Source: Aphrocallistes beatrix (lineage: Eukaryota; Porifera; Hexactinellida; Sceptrulophora; Aphrocallistidae). Taken from it: a stretch of DNA of 64,000 nucleotides. Positions 1 to 11,967 of this stretch are shown here, in pieces. The first letter of the stretch is position 1, and each line of letters starts with the position of its first letter. The notes under the pieces were generated by a model. It was given only the letters and a program-made list of their open reading frames with translations. It ran no database searches and was not told the DNA's origin. The DNA is taken from assembly GCA_963281255.1 (NCBI GenBank), contig OY725489.1, positions 372,001-436,000 of the forward strand, read 5' to 3'. A program made the translations under genes and the position numbers.

Positions 1-217
1 TGAAATGAAGTGCGGATGCATTTCTGCATGGATTGAATCTGATTGGTTGAAATGAAATATAGTTTACAGGTAGGAGGTTAGGAGGTAAATAAATAATGAT
101 TGGTCATTTAATAGAAACCATCCCCTGCATAGTAATTGAGTTAAAATAGCAAAATCTATTTACAAACTACAGTACACATATTCTAATTCACGTAGGTAAC
201 CAATGGGTTTACAAATA

Positions 218-372
218 CAGGTGACTCCGCTTAATCGGGACACTTTGGTTCCAGATATTTTGTCCAGATTAAGCGGAGGTCCCAATTAACCAATGAAATT
301 TAGTATTAGCTTCATGTATGGGAACCATTTCGTTCCTGGAGACTTGTCCCGATTATTAAGCGGAGTTGACTG
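218..372. mobile_element. MITE with TA target duplication (pogo/Tc1-like ends)
   Basis: A 155-base element begins CAG and ends CTG. Its inverted ends share the core ACTCCGCTTAATCGGGACA and its complement, and TA flanks both sides (216-217, 373-374). Relatives with the same core lie at 56502-56686 and 62355-62535. It sits downstream of exon 1 of the second light chain gene, probably in its intron. No coding capacity is seen. Confidence 0.75.
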
Positions 373-418
373 TATGCATATATATGTATATTTTCACACC
401 TCTAAACACCATACTCAC

Positions 419-599
419 CAAGAGAGTCCAACATTTCTTTCAAGTCTTCAGAATCGATGTATCCATCTCTGTTCTGATCGATGATGTTAAACGCTTCCTT
501 GAATTCCTGGATCTGTGATTGGTCCAGCATCGCAAAGATATTCGAGGTAGCTCTCCTCTGTCGAGATTTACTCTTCGTCATTAGTCGATGTTTACTCAT
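419..599 (-). CDS. Myosin regulatory light chain, copy B, first exon only
   Basis: Regulatory light chain of non-muscle or smooth-muscle type myosin II, which binds the heavy-chain neck and controls motor activity by phosphorylation. Visible are a basic N-terminus, the kinase-site context RRATSNIF, and the first EF-hand with loop DQNRDGYID. The exon is 181 bases, the same length and phase as exon 1 of the neighbouring paralogue, and ends at a donor GTGAGT (418-413). The expected second exon, about 330 bases by analogy, does not occur in positions 1-401, so it must lie beyond the window unless the copy is truncated. Start is ATG at 599. Its promoter or leader acceptor must lie in the 164 bases after the stop of copy A. 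Confidence 0.88.
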
Positions 600-763
600 T
601 TGTTGTTGTTTACTAGTTCATATAAACAAACAAAAAGTTGAGAATGTGTTCTGACAGAAGGAAAAGTGGGAGAGATTTCAACAGAATTGTACAATAATAA
701 CTTTTGATTCTAACAAATATACACATTCAACACACTCAATCCCAATCAACCAATCAACGCACT

Positions 764-1469
764 TCAATCGTTTTTAGATCCGTGTTTGAGGATGTGAATA
801 AACTGGAGGTAATCGAACATTCCAGAATCATCAGGTGTTACCGCTTGGAACATGTTGTCCACTTGTTCATGGGAGAAACGATCCCCCATGGTGGTGAGGA
901 GCTCCCTCAGCTTGTCCTCTTGGATCTTCCCGCTTCCTTCCTCGTCGAAACAGGCGAACGCGTTCTTTAGCACGTCTTCAGGATCTGTCCCGCTCAATTT
1001 CTCCCCGAACAGAGTCAGGAACATCGTGAAGTTCAGATTCCCTTTCGCTTCTTCCAGCATTTCTTGGATGTAGTTCTCCGACACGTCTTTGCCTATTGAA
1101 CTGAACTTAAACAGAACCAATGAACACTTTAAATGAAAGACAGCTGTTTGTCTGTTTGATTAATATTCCAGAATTTAGCCATAAATAGGCTTAATAAATG
1201 GAATATAAGGATTGGACGTTACACCTTCTTAAAATATTGAAAACTTCAGTGAACTAACTGGAACTGGAACTAAGTTAGTTCTACATACCAAGGGACACCA
1301 TTATCTCCTGCAGATCTTTCCCGTCAATGAATCCATCTCGATTCTGATCGATGATATTGAAGGCCTCCTTAAATTCCTGAATTTGAGTCTGGTCGAACAT
1401 AGAAAATATATTCGAAGTCCGTGGACGGCCGCCGCCATGCTTTGATTTCTGCGCGCGTGATCTGCTCAT
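764..1469 (-). CDS. Myosin regulatory light chain, copy A
   Basis: Two exons, 1289-1469 and 764-1092, joined in phase 1, give 169 residues, close to the usual 170 or so. The N-terminus carries RPRTSNIF, the expected light-chain-kinase target context. EF-hand 1 has the calcium or magnesium loop [12 protein letters not shown]. The second exon carries the remaining, mostly degenerate EF-hands ending [10 protein letters not shown]. The protein would sit on the myosin II neck and act in contractility and cytokinesis, alongside RACGAP1 in this window. It is a head-to-tail tandem duplicate of the gene at 599. Only 116 bases separate its ATG from the stop of the NACHT-WD gene. An acceptor-like AATTAG stands 3 bases before the ATG. 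Confidence 0.93.
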
Positions 1470-1585
1470 TGGCTAATTCGGAACTGAAACCGGAAATTGG
1501 AACTAAGTTTATAATGGGATAGGAACTAAAGGCGTTAAATATTAAAATATATTTGTAAATAAATACATTAAAAGATAAAAAAAGT

Positions 1586-4500
1586 TTATAGAATGCTACA
1601 TATCTTCGAAGTGATCTGTTCACCAGTGTTACTATTTTTAGATTTCCCGCCATTTCCTGCATTCCCTGCGTTATATGGCGCCTGAATTCCTTTGGAACTT
1701 TTCCCTTTATTAGTTTCAGTTCCAATATCCTCCAATTCTTCCTCGCTCCTCTCAGTGATTGGGGCGAGGGTGCCTTGTCGTCTCGGAACTAAGAAAATTG
1801 GTTCCAATCCTTCTCTGTCAATCAAATCTGGCATCTCATTGGTTGGTTCAGACGCTGCTTCAAAATTATCCGCGAATTCCAATAACCCATTTTCGCTGTC
1901 AAGATTATCCAACAGGGTAGGGTAACTCTGTGTATACTCACCTAAATTGGAACTAAAATGAATGCATAGTTCCAATATAATTGAGCCATTATAATTGGAA
2001 CTAACTCACCCAATAGTTCCATTTTGTTGTCCTGTTTGAACAGGTACGGTCCCCTCTCAAATAAACCCGCAGACACGTCAGAATCGGAACTAACACCTAT
2101 AATCCCAACCACTCCACTGACAGTTCCATATACAACCAGACTACCAATCAGATTCGTGTCAATCGAAGTAATGCTTTCCCCGAGACAGAAACTGGCCAAT
2201 CGAATCAGACTCTGAGACTCCAGTAAATGGATGTATCCGTCGAACCCGGAACTAACGAGGAGGCATGGTTCCACTTTGTTGAGGTACCGCAGGGAGGACA
2301 CTCTGTCCTTGTGGACACCGGACTGGGTGTGAAGTGGTGTGTCTGAATCCAATTGCCATCTAATAACAATCCGTATAAACAGATAGACAAAACTGCAAAG
2401 GGACGAAAGTGTTTCACTTAACATTGGTTAATTAGACCATATTTCACTACCAAATTTGATCTACAAAATTTAAATTTTAAGCAAAACAAAGGAAGTTTTG
2501 TACATTGAAAGGAAATTTTATACTTCTAGTACATAAGCAGTGAAAACCTGTCTTTAAACTTTTTCCCTACTTTCCAAAAACTTGTTAATAGAACTGAACT
2601 AAATCGGGACATTATTATTTGATTTGTCCTATAAGGATATTCTATTCTATAGCATAAATGATTACCTCATAATTGTGCCACTTTGAGTGCCACTTATCGC
2701 CTGCCACTCGTGTGAAATTGTGTCCAGGCATGTGATACCTTCGTTAGTGTCAAAACGCGACACTAAACACCCTTTGTCAACATTCCAGAGAGTTAAAGAC
2801 CCATCTTGGCAACCACATAAGAGATAAGTGTTATTTGATCTACAATAATACATTCCATAAAACCACTCCTTAGCAACATAAGAGCACAATATGAATTCAG
2901 AAAACTGATTACAGAACAAAATCCCTAATAAAACCTCAAAATTACTTCAGAAAGAATTAAGTTGCAATTCCAGCTACGGAATGAGTAATGTGATATTTAG
3001 TTACGTATCGTTCTATAAGTGAATACTTTCAAGCGGGCTGTTTCTATTTTAGAACAATTTACCCGGGGAATGCTCACTAAGTTAGTAAAGCTATTTATAA
3101 TCTCCGCTTTTGAACGGATTAGGGTTTTATCTAAGTTTGCCTGTAAATAAACTGAAGCTCAGAAATGGGTTGAGTCAGTTCGGATGGAAATTCCATGTGC
3201 CATTCAGGGTTGTCAAGCTTCCATATGAAGATATTTCCCTTCTTGTCTCCAGAACCAATCAGCTCTCCTTCTTGAGTGATGGCTATGCTCGAGATGGGCG
3301 CGTGATGGCCTCGGAATTCAGCCAATGAAGTTGCATCCTCTCCATGCCACAATTTCAACACCCTGAACAATGGATAACACTCATTGAATTGGAACTAAGT
3401 AAATTATTAGTTCCATATCTACCTGTCATCTCCAGCCGTTAAGAAACGAATCGAATCACGATGACAAGCCAGGTCATTGATTGGCTGAGAATGTGCAGAC
3501 AGAGATAGTTCCACTTTACTCGTCTCTAGTTCTAGAACTGAAGCATACCCATCTACCCCTACGGTTGCTATGAACTGCTCGCAAGGTGAGAACCTAACTC
3601 GACTAATCACACCTTCATGTGTCGCCTTTGTTCTAGTTCCTATTTATAGTCTCAGATAAATTATATTCTATTTTTAGAATGAGTGTGTATTCATACTCGC
3701 CTGCTAAAAATAGCTCTTTCCCAATCGTCCAGACTTTGATAGTTCCAGTTTCATCCCCACTCACTCCCCAAATTCCATTCGGTGCCATAGCAACGCACGC
3801 GACACAGGAATGCGCATTTATGGAATTCTTACAAATTCCTATTTTCGGGTCTATCACTAGGATAGCGCCATGACTGCAGGCGACCAATCCGATCACTCCG
3901 TTAGAGTGCGCCAGACTGACACTATTTATAGCATAGGAATTGGCGGGAAAAGTTTGAATGAGGGTGAGCCTATCTTTGGACCAAGATTTGACAGTTCCGT
4001 CCAAACTGGAAGTGAGGATAATCGTGTCGAGGACTGAAACTGAAACTATAGACCCGCTGTGTCCCTCTAGAGTGCCACAATTAGAACTAGAAGCCACATT
4101 CCAGATCTTCACTGTGTTGTCATCTGAACCTGTCAGCAGCAGTTGTTCATTGTCTGAGAGAGCGAGCGATCTGATTGGCTGTCTGTGTGCGTGTAAAGTA
4201 TAAATAAGATCTCCGAAACAGGAACTATCCCTGTGACAGTTCCAGATACAGACATTTCCATCCGAACTCCCAGAAATCCCCGTCCGTCCGTTCTTAGTCA
4301 GTCTCACTGAGTTCACAGAGTCTAAACAACAAACAAATGAACAAACAAGTAAACAAATAAACAAACATCCCAAACAGTTTCAGTCGATTAGATTCGGATC
4401 GGCCAGTTTAATAGAACAAAGTGATAAATAAATAAATAAAAAATGATTTGGGACAGAAAAATATCAATAATCGGGGTCGAATCGCATACTTCTAGTTGCT

Positions 4501-7500
4501 ACGATGCGATTAGGAATGTTGGCTAACTCTTCCGCCTTCCAGGGATCCCCTTCGTCATGGAATCTTGACACCTTTTGCTGGGCACTGACAGCCCTTCTCA
4601 CACCCAATCGAGTGCTACCCGATTCTGCCATTCGAACCATGGATGGACTCTCCTCGAGGATCGATTCTAAATTTTTACTCTTAGTAACAGCGCTTGAAAT
4701 TCGCTTTTGGCGCGTGTCTGAGAGAAAAGTGGCAGGCGACACAAATGTGTCGAGCACGTGGAAGTGTTTGTCCAACTCGTCAAAGGACACATCCCGCTTA
4801 GGCTTCTGGAATTCTTTCAGGGCGGCGGACTGTTCCTGAGAATGGCGCGTGGCGGAGGAATGCGGCATTTTGATTGGCAGAGCTGAGACTAGCTCATCTT
4901 CATCAGAACTATCGGATTCTTCTTTGGCGCCTAACATCAGGAAATCTGACAGATCTCCCGGGGTCACCCTGAGGCTATCGTCCAATGAGATCTTCCGCTG
5001 CTTATCCACTATCGGAGCTAGGTTCGTCTTTAGTTCCACTTCGAATTGGGCGCGAAAGTTAGGCGGGGATGAATTCAGGTCTGGATTATCGAATTTTTTC
5101 CTAGTCTCAGCTATCGTGTCGGAAATACGCATTCCTCGACTTGATATCAATACCGGAACGTTCCTGGGGTTGCTATGGGAAACCTTAGGCGAGAATCTAT
5201 GTTCGTAAGGGGCGGGCTTTTCGTAGGAAATTTCTGTCAGAAATTCCTTCTTCTCCACGCGGGAGGTACGCATACTTTTCGATCTTTTAATCTCCGGGGT
5301 GGGTTCCAAATCCTCAACTGGTTTAAGCTCCAAATCATCACTCGAGTAGTGTTTCCCGCCCGTCGTGGAACCAGCCAATGAGAGATGCGAAGTCCGCTCT
5401 GTTTCCAACTGAGTCTGAGGTATGCCTATCAGGTTACTGAACGCCCGCCCCTTCTCATTGGCTATTCCCTCAATGAATACCGGGTTGTCGTGTACGATGC
5501 CGTCTTGCACGAACAAATCAGTGATGGAGTTTCTGTGCGAGCTGGAGTGGATAATGGATTTCTTCTGTCTCAATTTTGATTGGTCAGAATAAAGGCTGCC
5601 ACGACTGGAACCACTTTTAGAACCACGGATAACTGTGCGGCAATACTTTCGCACCTGAATGCAAGCGACGAACCCGCACGTTATGCTCATAAACAGACAG
5701 AGAATGACAACTACCACGATCCCAATGATGGCGCCCTGTGACAGCTGAAAGGTATTTATAGTAATCATAGAGACAGAGATCGTAAAAGTGACTTTTTCAC
5801 ATTTATTGGTCACTTGGCATTCATAAGTGCCTATGTCGTCAGGTGAAACAGATGGAATGTAGATATTCTTGGTGTTAGGCGGGAGATTCAACGGGATGTT
5901 ATTCAGGACCCAAGAAAAATTCAGTTCCGGTCTGCCAGTAACGCTACAGAGAATGTCAGCTGTCTCGTTAAGTACGACAGTATACGAGAGAGGAGAGTGG
6001 ATTCTGATTGGTTCAAATGCTACGAGAGTATAGTTCGAATACACTTCGAGGGTGTTGAAATGAGCACAGACGTAAATACCGGAATTTGATTCGGTGAAAA
6101 CATTTATTTCGAAATGTGGAGACCTTTGGAAGATGGAACTGTTTCGATACCAAAAAGCATTTGAATCATTGGAACTACAATTTTTCCGCAAAGTAGAACC
6201 GACCAATACACACTCAAGTTTGTTTACGACAGCATAAACACCTCCAGTTACAAGTAAATAAAACAGAAATAAACAAATTCGATATTCCATGAGAGCAATT
6301 AGAGAAGTAAATAAGCATCTAAACCAATTTAAAATTCACACCTCTAAGTTATGGGTCCGTAATAAGTATCTAAAAATAAGTACAATGTACATTCCTTACA
6401 TACCAGAGTGTCCATTCATCTCCTGGAGACAGATGGCAGTCTGGAGGTCCCAAAGTCTAATTTTAGAATCCGCACATCCCGAAATAGCGACACTGGCGCT
6501 TGTTGATAGGTCACAGCTCTTGACACCTCCCCCATGCCCAACTAGAACTAGCAACAGCTTTCCTACAATGGAATGCAGTATAGAATGTGAATATAGAAGT
6601 TTGCTAATTATAGAACAAACCTAAATTTAGATCCCAGAGTCGGACGGTACAATCATCTGATGATGTCAATAGCAACATTCCTTTCTTGTCGTTCGTATCC
6701 TTGATACGAATACAGGTTATGGCGCCGAAATGGTTAGAAAGTTCATAGACAAATTCCGAACCGATTCGTGCGTTGCTAGGAGAGAGCGGAATGAGATTAG
6801 GCGGGGTTAAGGAATGTACAGCTGACTTGAGGTAGCCAATCAACAGCGCGTACTTGGTGTCGATCTTAGGATTGCGCAACTTCACACTTCGACTCTGCTC
6901 ACTTTGGAACACAATCCCCATCAGATGATTGGCCAGCTTCTGAGCTAGGCAGCTGGCGTCCTGGCCAATAGAATCGAAGCAGCAGCCAATGATCTCCTGC
7001 AGGATTCTCAGCTGGCCAATCAGATCCGATTCCTCGGAATGTGGCAGTTTGTCAAACAGAAGTGCGAAATCCCTCAACACCTCAGACACACCGACTGATT
7101 CTATTTTGAGTCTCATCCATTCAAGGTTGGTAAGGCGACCAATGAGTGCTCGGGATTGCCCAGTCTCGACCAAATTTAGCGGCAACTCCAACAAATTCCT
7201 CGGGTTGAAATAATCACATTCCTTGCTGGTTTCCTGGTCGCTAGGATCTGAGGGGTGGAACACATTCCTAAGTTTGGTATCCAGGAAGTAGCGACACAAC
7301 GTCTGATGGCAGTGCATAATCCTCTCAGGAGTCGACAGATATCGTTGTTGTGCCACTTTTCTAAAAATAGGATGCCCCCACTTCAAGACACAATAGGCTC
7401 CTGGTGCCATCACGTGGACCAAGAGAGGGAAGCTTAGTTCCGATTTGAGTCTGGACCAGAATATCGGAGAGAGGGTTTGGTTGCTATGTGTTAGTTCCTG

Positions 7501-9686
7501 TCTTAGTTCCATATTGCTCGAGACGATATCTCCCAACTCACACTCAGTGACTCCAAACCTAAAATAGAGGCTATAAATACCTATAATTGCATTCCTATTG
7601 CGGCTAATCGTTGTTATGCTCCACCTGCGGGCTAAGTTCTACATCAGCAACCAATGAATGTGCAACTTCTCACTTAGTTCCAATTTGGAAATGCGCAGAT
7701 GGTTCTGTGACCTAATACAACCAATCAAATTTAGTAACAGCCATTTTAGACCTACCTAGCAACGGTAATGATGGAAAGGCATTCGCTCACAAATAAGGTA
7801 GAATATTTCTGTTCCAGTTTCGCGAATATGCAATGCAGCATTCCATTGACACTAACACTGAGTTCTGATTGGCTGACGCGCGAGAAAGATTTCCACCTGA
7901 CAGCGTCCTTGAGGAGAATGGCGGCGTAGAAAGGAGTGACGTAATCGGAACTACGCAGGAAGCCGAGCACAACCTGGAACTGAGATGACGTCATCTTGCG
8001 GTTGTGAGCTGACAGTATGCCGGAGAGAAACTGGCTTAGTTCCGGGTCTGGGATAGGTGTTAGTTCCAGAAAGGTGGCATGGGTGCCTTGGAGAATGGAT
8101 CGGGCGCCAGAAAGCGCCAAACGGTGCACTTCCGGTCTGGTGGTCATAATCAGGCGCGCATTTGGCGGGAGGGATTTGGGTAGCCAATCAGCGCTGGCGC
8201 CATTATCGGAACTGTCCAAGTAGTCCACTCCGTCCAGGATGATGAGCAGCTGCTGGTTGGTCGGCTGACCAATCAGCTGATGGAAGAATGCCTTCAGCTC
8301 TGGATAGGTGTTAGGTGGATTCTGATTGGTCAATCCTAGAATGGACAACAGCTGTTCACAGACACTCCGTAAGAGCGTGCAGATTGATTGGGTTTCCATT
8401 GTCAATCCTACAAACCTGACAACCAATCGGATTTGAGAGTTCGCGGTATTCAATAGGCCTGCAACGATGCGGGAAATGACAGCTGACTTTCCCACACCCT
8501 GTTCCCCATATAGCACAAGAGGTGTCAAGTGTTCTGCGCTCTCGATGTAGCTACTGATGGTAGCGACACAATTCTCTGTGCCACTCAGAAAACCACTTTT
8601 CAACTCTGCCATATTTCTAGCATATTGCAAATGCGTTTCCACCTCGTTGCTAAGACGAGACGCAAGAATGTCAGGAATGTTCTTAGCACAATCTATAATT
8701 AGCTTCGTTACAGAACTTTTCAAATCATCTTCGAATTGAGCCAAATATTTCTTAAAAGTTTCAGATTTTTTAGTGTCGATTAAATCCTGTCCGAACACCA
8801 AAGAAAACTCGGAAATATTCTCAGTTCCAATTCCTGCGTCGGTTTGTGGTATTTTTAGTTCCTTCAAAACACCTAGCGCCTTTTGTGCCTCTTGGTCCAC
8901 TTCTCGAGTCCCAGGAACCATGTCGATATATTTAGCAACAGAATCGTGGGACAACAAAAATTTGTTTATGTCAATAATTCGCGTTTTGTAGCATAAGCAA
9001 TGTTCATTCGGGTTGCCAGGGTGATTGAGTAGGCCATCAACTATTTCAGTCTCGAATATGGAACTAGTGAAGGTGTATAGTTTCAGTTTGTCATCTTTGT
9101 AGACAGTTTTGGCTGCGCGACGCAGTGACCTGCCGACCAGGTGGATTTCATTCTGCCATTCATCTCGTTCTTCCAATTTCCGACCAATCAGATTCGCGTC
9201 TGCAGAGAAAAAGTGCGGGAACCTAGAAGAAACCGGAACTATGGTGTAATCCTTGGTTAGAGAATTGGCATCAATTCGGAACCAATCTTGGAACAGCGCA
9301 CTGACTTTAGGCGCGTCCATAGAAGCGACCAATCGGATCGCTTCCTTTCTATTGATGCTGTCAGGCAGACATCTGTAGCCGTAGCGCATTCCCGCCAAAA
9401 TCACCAAACTCGGTCCCAAACTAATCTCCCGCGAGTATGCCACTTCCTGGCGACACAATTGTGACACAAGAATGTCGTTGACCACTTCATCACTCATGCC
9501 ATTTCTCAGATCCACAATCTGGAACTGAATTCCTGAACTGTCACAAAGCTCTCTGAAATAGGAACTAAGATCGGCTAGGATTTGGCGCTCGAAATGTTTG
9601 TCTTGGAACACGGAACTAACGTAAATTCTCACATGAGAAAATCTCAGTTCTACAGCCGACACTCGATTGGTGGTTTCCTCTGGCAT
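1586..9686 (-). CDS. NACHT and WD40-repeat protein (NWD1-like), 9 exons
   Basis: Exons: 7756-9686, 6621-7558, 6404-6562, 3701-4321, 3423-3639, 3141-3362, 2666-2839, 2010-2359, 1586-1941. Phases close to 1655 residues. The N-terminus has a DUF4062-like start (RIYVSSVFQDKHFE, then GPSLVILAGMRYGYR) typical of NWD proteins. Walker A is GEQGVGKSA near residue 393 and Walker B LLIILDGVDYL near 480, giving a STAND-class NACHT ATPase. A helical winged region follows, then WD40 repeats from about residue 930 to 1540 (many end in VRLWD, VKIW or IRLWD), then an acidic and glycine-rich tail. Such proteins are cytosolic scaffolds that oligomerise on stimulus; the ligand is unknown. Two introns look GC-AG (donors at 3700 and 3140). 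Intron 3 (4322-6403) contains a complete Ig-receptor gene. The start was chosen because the DUF4062 match begins just after this ATG, which stands 4 bases after a CTATTTATAG acceptor. Confidence 0.88.
4464..6290 (-). CDS. Single-exon Ig-domain type I membrane receptor, nested in an intron
   Basis: An uninterrupted 608-residue reading frame from ATG to stop. A hydrophobic signal peptide fills the first 20 or so residues. Two Ig-like folds follow: a divergent one at about 25-95 with the C-strand motif FWYRN and closing SGIYVCAH, and a clearer one at about 98-175 with ILCSVTG, FSWVLNN and the closing DIGTYECQV. A transmembrane helix lies near 184-212. The cytoplasmic tail is about 395 residues, rich in Ser, Arg and acidic clusters, with no recognised enzyme domain. 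The likely role is adhesion or cell-surface recognition. The whole gene lies between a donor at 6403 and an acceptor at 4322 of the NACHT-WD gene, on the same strand, so the host transcript must splice it out. I do not recognise a specific orthologue. Confidence 0.85.
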   Translation of the reverse strand: MEYRICLFLFYLLVTGGVYAVVNKLECVLVGSTLRKNCSSNDSNAFWYRNSSIFQRSPHFEINVFTESNSGIYVCAHFNTLEVYSNYTLVAFEPIRIHSPLSYTVVLNETADILCSVTGRPELNFSWVLNNIPLNLPPNTKNIYIPSVSPDDIGTYECQVTNKCEKVTFTISVSMITINTFQLSQGAIIGIVVVVILCLFMSITCGFVACIQVRKYCRTVIRGSKSGSSRGSLYSDQSKLRQKKSIIHSSSHRNSITDLFVQDGIVHDNPVFIEGIANEKGRAFSNLIGIPQTQLETERTSHLSLAGSTTGGKHYSSDDLELKPVEDLEPTPEIKRSKSMRTSRVEKKEFLTEISYEKPAPYEHRFSPKVSHSNPRNVPVLISSRGMRISDTIAETRKKFDNPDLNSSPPNFRAQFEVELKTNLAPIVDKQRKISLDDSLRVTPGDLSDFLMLGAKEESDSSDEDELVSALPIKMPHSSATRHSQEQSAALKEFQKPKRDVSFDELDKHFHVLDTFVSPATFLSDTRQKRISSAVTKSKNLESILEESPSMVRMAESGSTRLGVRRAVSAQQKVSRFHDEGDPWKAEELANIPNRIVATRSMRFDPDY

Positions 9687-9916
9687 GAAACTATAAATAG
9701 CTACAAAGGTGACTGGAAAACAATCAAAATTAGTAGTTTTCCACCCAAATGTGCCGCAAAAGTGAATACTTGACAACCATTCCGGGAGGATGGCATGTAA
9801 GTGTGAAATTTTGAAGTGGAATACTTCCATTAAAAGGTTGATAGGTTTAGAAGGAAAGGAAATAAACAACAAATTTATTCAAAAAATGCATTCAAAATAA
9901 ACACAAACAAACAAGA

Positions 9917-11967
9917 CTAAGCTTTATTTTCAGTTTCAGTTTCAATTTCAGAATCAATCGTTTGGTTTTCCTTTCCAAACCGTTTCAAGAATAATACGCC
10001 AGTCAGTCTCCTGGTCATAGTCGCGGTATGGGAACTGTCAGTTGGAGCCGAGACAGGTTTTCTCCGAAAACAGAGACACTTTTTGAAAACCTCATACCAG
10101 AAAACGCGCGCGTCTTTCACACCTAGAGTAGAGAGTGCCACCAGACCCCACGCCGAGAAGAAGAAGTCGTTCATAACAGTTAGTTCCGGTTTGTAGAACT
10201 GTACATAGTTGTTTACACAACAGGAAGTGTTAGTTCCATATCTGGTGATGCAAGCCCAGAATAGCTCCACATAGGACTCATACAGATCGGAATCAGAAAC
10301 CCTAGTTCCGAATTCAAGCGACAAAAATAGATTTATGGCAGTGAATATGACAGTGACGCCTAGCGTTCTAATTATAAACTGGTTCTGCTCATCGGACAGT
10401 GCATTCATGCTCACTTTATGGTTGCGCAATCGTAGCTTATTTATAATTAGCTGCGCTATGATCAAGGAGATGGAAGAGAGAGATAGGAATTGCATCAAGG
10501 AGAGTGGAATTAATATTGTAATCGCAATGGCTGTTGGTTCGGGCAGACACACGACTGGATGGTTCACTATCTCGTAGTACACGTCATCGAGACCCCAGAA
10601 TATCACTAAGATTAGCAGAGGAACAAAGGTGGCGAATATAAATAGGACAAGGTGCATCTTCCAACTGCTGTCATTCACAAAGCGGAGTTTGAACGGGAAA
10701 GAAAGGACCAATAGAACAGAGATGACATAGATGAGATACCAGAACACGAATATCATGCTAGCGTAGTGGAATACCGCGCCTAAACAGGAATAGAATTCGA
10801 TAAATAGATGTAGTGCTGCATAAAGAATTTTTGTCAATTCGACTAATACACAAAATCGTTAATAGGATACAATTACTTAGAACTTCAGGTGAAGAAAAGG
10901 AATTTGTAATAAGTATGACAAAATTTCCTGAGCTAATTTGCAAAAATAAAATTCCATTTAGGATAAAGTGTTACCTTGCACGTAGCACTGGATTGTCGGT
11001 TGTTGTCGCGAGCCAATCAGATTCTCCTCGCTACAGTAGAACTTCTCATAGTGAATCTGACCAACCAGAATGCACAGAGCTAAAAAAGAAAAGATTAAAC
11101 GAGGTGTATTGGAGAAATTACATATTTCAGGTTGCCAGGTTACCTTGTATTGCAGCACAAATGAGGAGATAGAATGGAATAACTTGTGGAAACTCGAATC
11201 TATAAATAGAAGTGTAAGAAATCAGAAGATTAATAAAATTTATTATTAAACAATGGAATCCATCTCTGAATAAGAACTAACAGTTTCTTTCCAATCTTTA
11301 TCCAAGTAAAGATTCCCAAAATGCAGCCAATCAGAGAGATGGAAGCCGCTAGACAGGTGATAAAACGAGCAGCTACTCCATACCCAAGACCACCCGGATG
11401 CCACGTGCCACAAACTGGGACACATAAGCTGCCATTGCTGGTGTAAGGGAACTCGCACTTCAGTGTCAAATTGGAACTGCGGTTACCTAAAAATAGCAAC
11501 GAATAAAGGATAGTTCCAGTTTAAGTTCCATATGTGTGCATACCATCAAACCCCAGTGGGGAGTTGTTTATGATTTCACATCTGTTGTCTATTCTCTCTG
11601 TTTGCGTGTTTACTGAATCGGAAACATTCACCTATGTATAGAGGCAATAACATAACAACAGTAATAGCAGTAAGGAATGTTGCTATTAATAACTCACCAA
11701 TGGGCTTAAGAAGTAGTTGACGAGACCAGCAAATGGCGCAATAGCGACAATTAAAGATACAAATATGAAGAATCCAGACACGATTTTAACCGCCAGGATC
11801 CGCCAATCAGTTTTGCTCTTTTCGCCCACTCGAGTTGGAGAAATTTTGATGCCAGAATTAGGGCGCGTTTTGAAGTTTATAATATAATCACTTTTTGTTC
11901 TTAAAATAGCATCATCCGACTCAGAGATCGAATTCGAAAGAGTGGCAAGTGTAGTTTTCGAGTCCAT
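9917..11967 (-). CDS. Class F-like (Frizzled/Smoothened-type) seven-helix receptor without a CRD
   Basis: Six exons: 11698-11967, 11544-11631, 11282-11486, 11144-11199, 10975-11079, 9917-10779, giving 528 residues. A short ectodomain motif LCVPVCGTWHP precedes helix 1, as in Frizzled proteins. The segment FEFPQVIPFYLLICAAIQ aligns in layout with the Frizzled loop 1 and helix 2 signature (FRYPERPIIFLS). Five more helices follow, with FIIRTLGVTVIFTAINLFL as helix 6 and a helix-7 segment before a basic tail. There is no cysteine-rich Wnt-binding domain. Instead a separate hydrophobic segment (about residues 57-83) lies N-terminal to the small ectodomain. It could be a signal anchor or an eighth helix. 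Wnt binding cannot be assumed; CRD-less Frizzled-like receptors are known in Dictyostelium. The class call rests on motif layout, not an alignment. Confidence 0.65.

Noticed and set aside
9691..9700. CTATAAATAG before the NACHT-WD start as a TATA box
   Set aside because: The same word ends many introns on the transcript strand and sits only 4 bases before the ATG, so an acceptor is the better reading.
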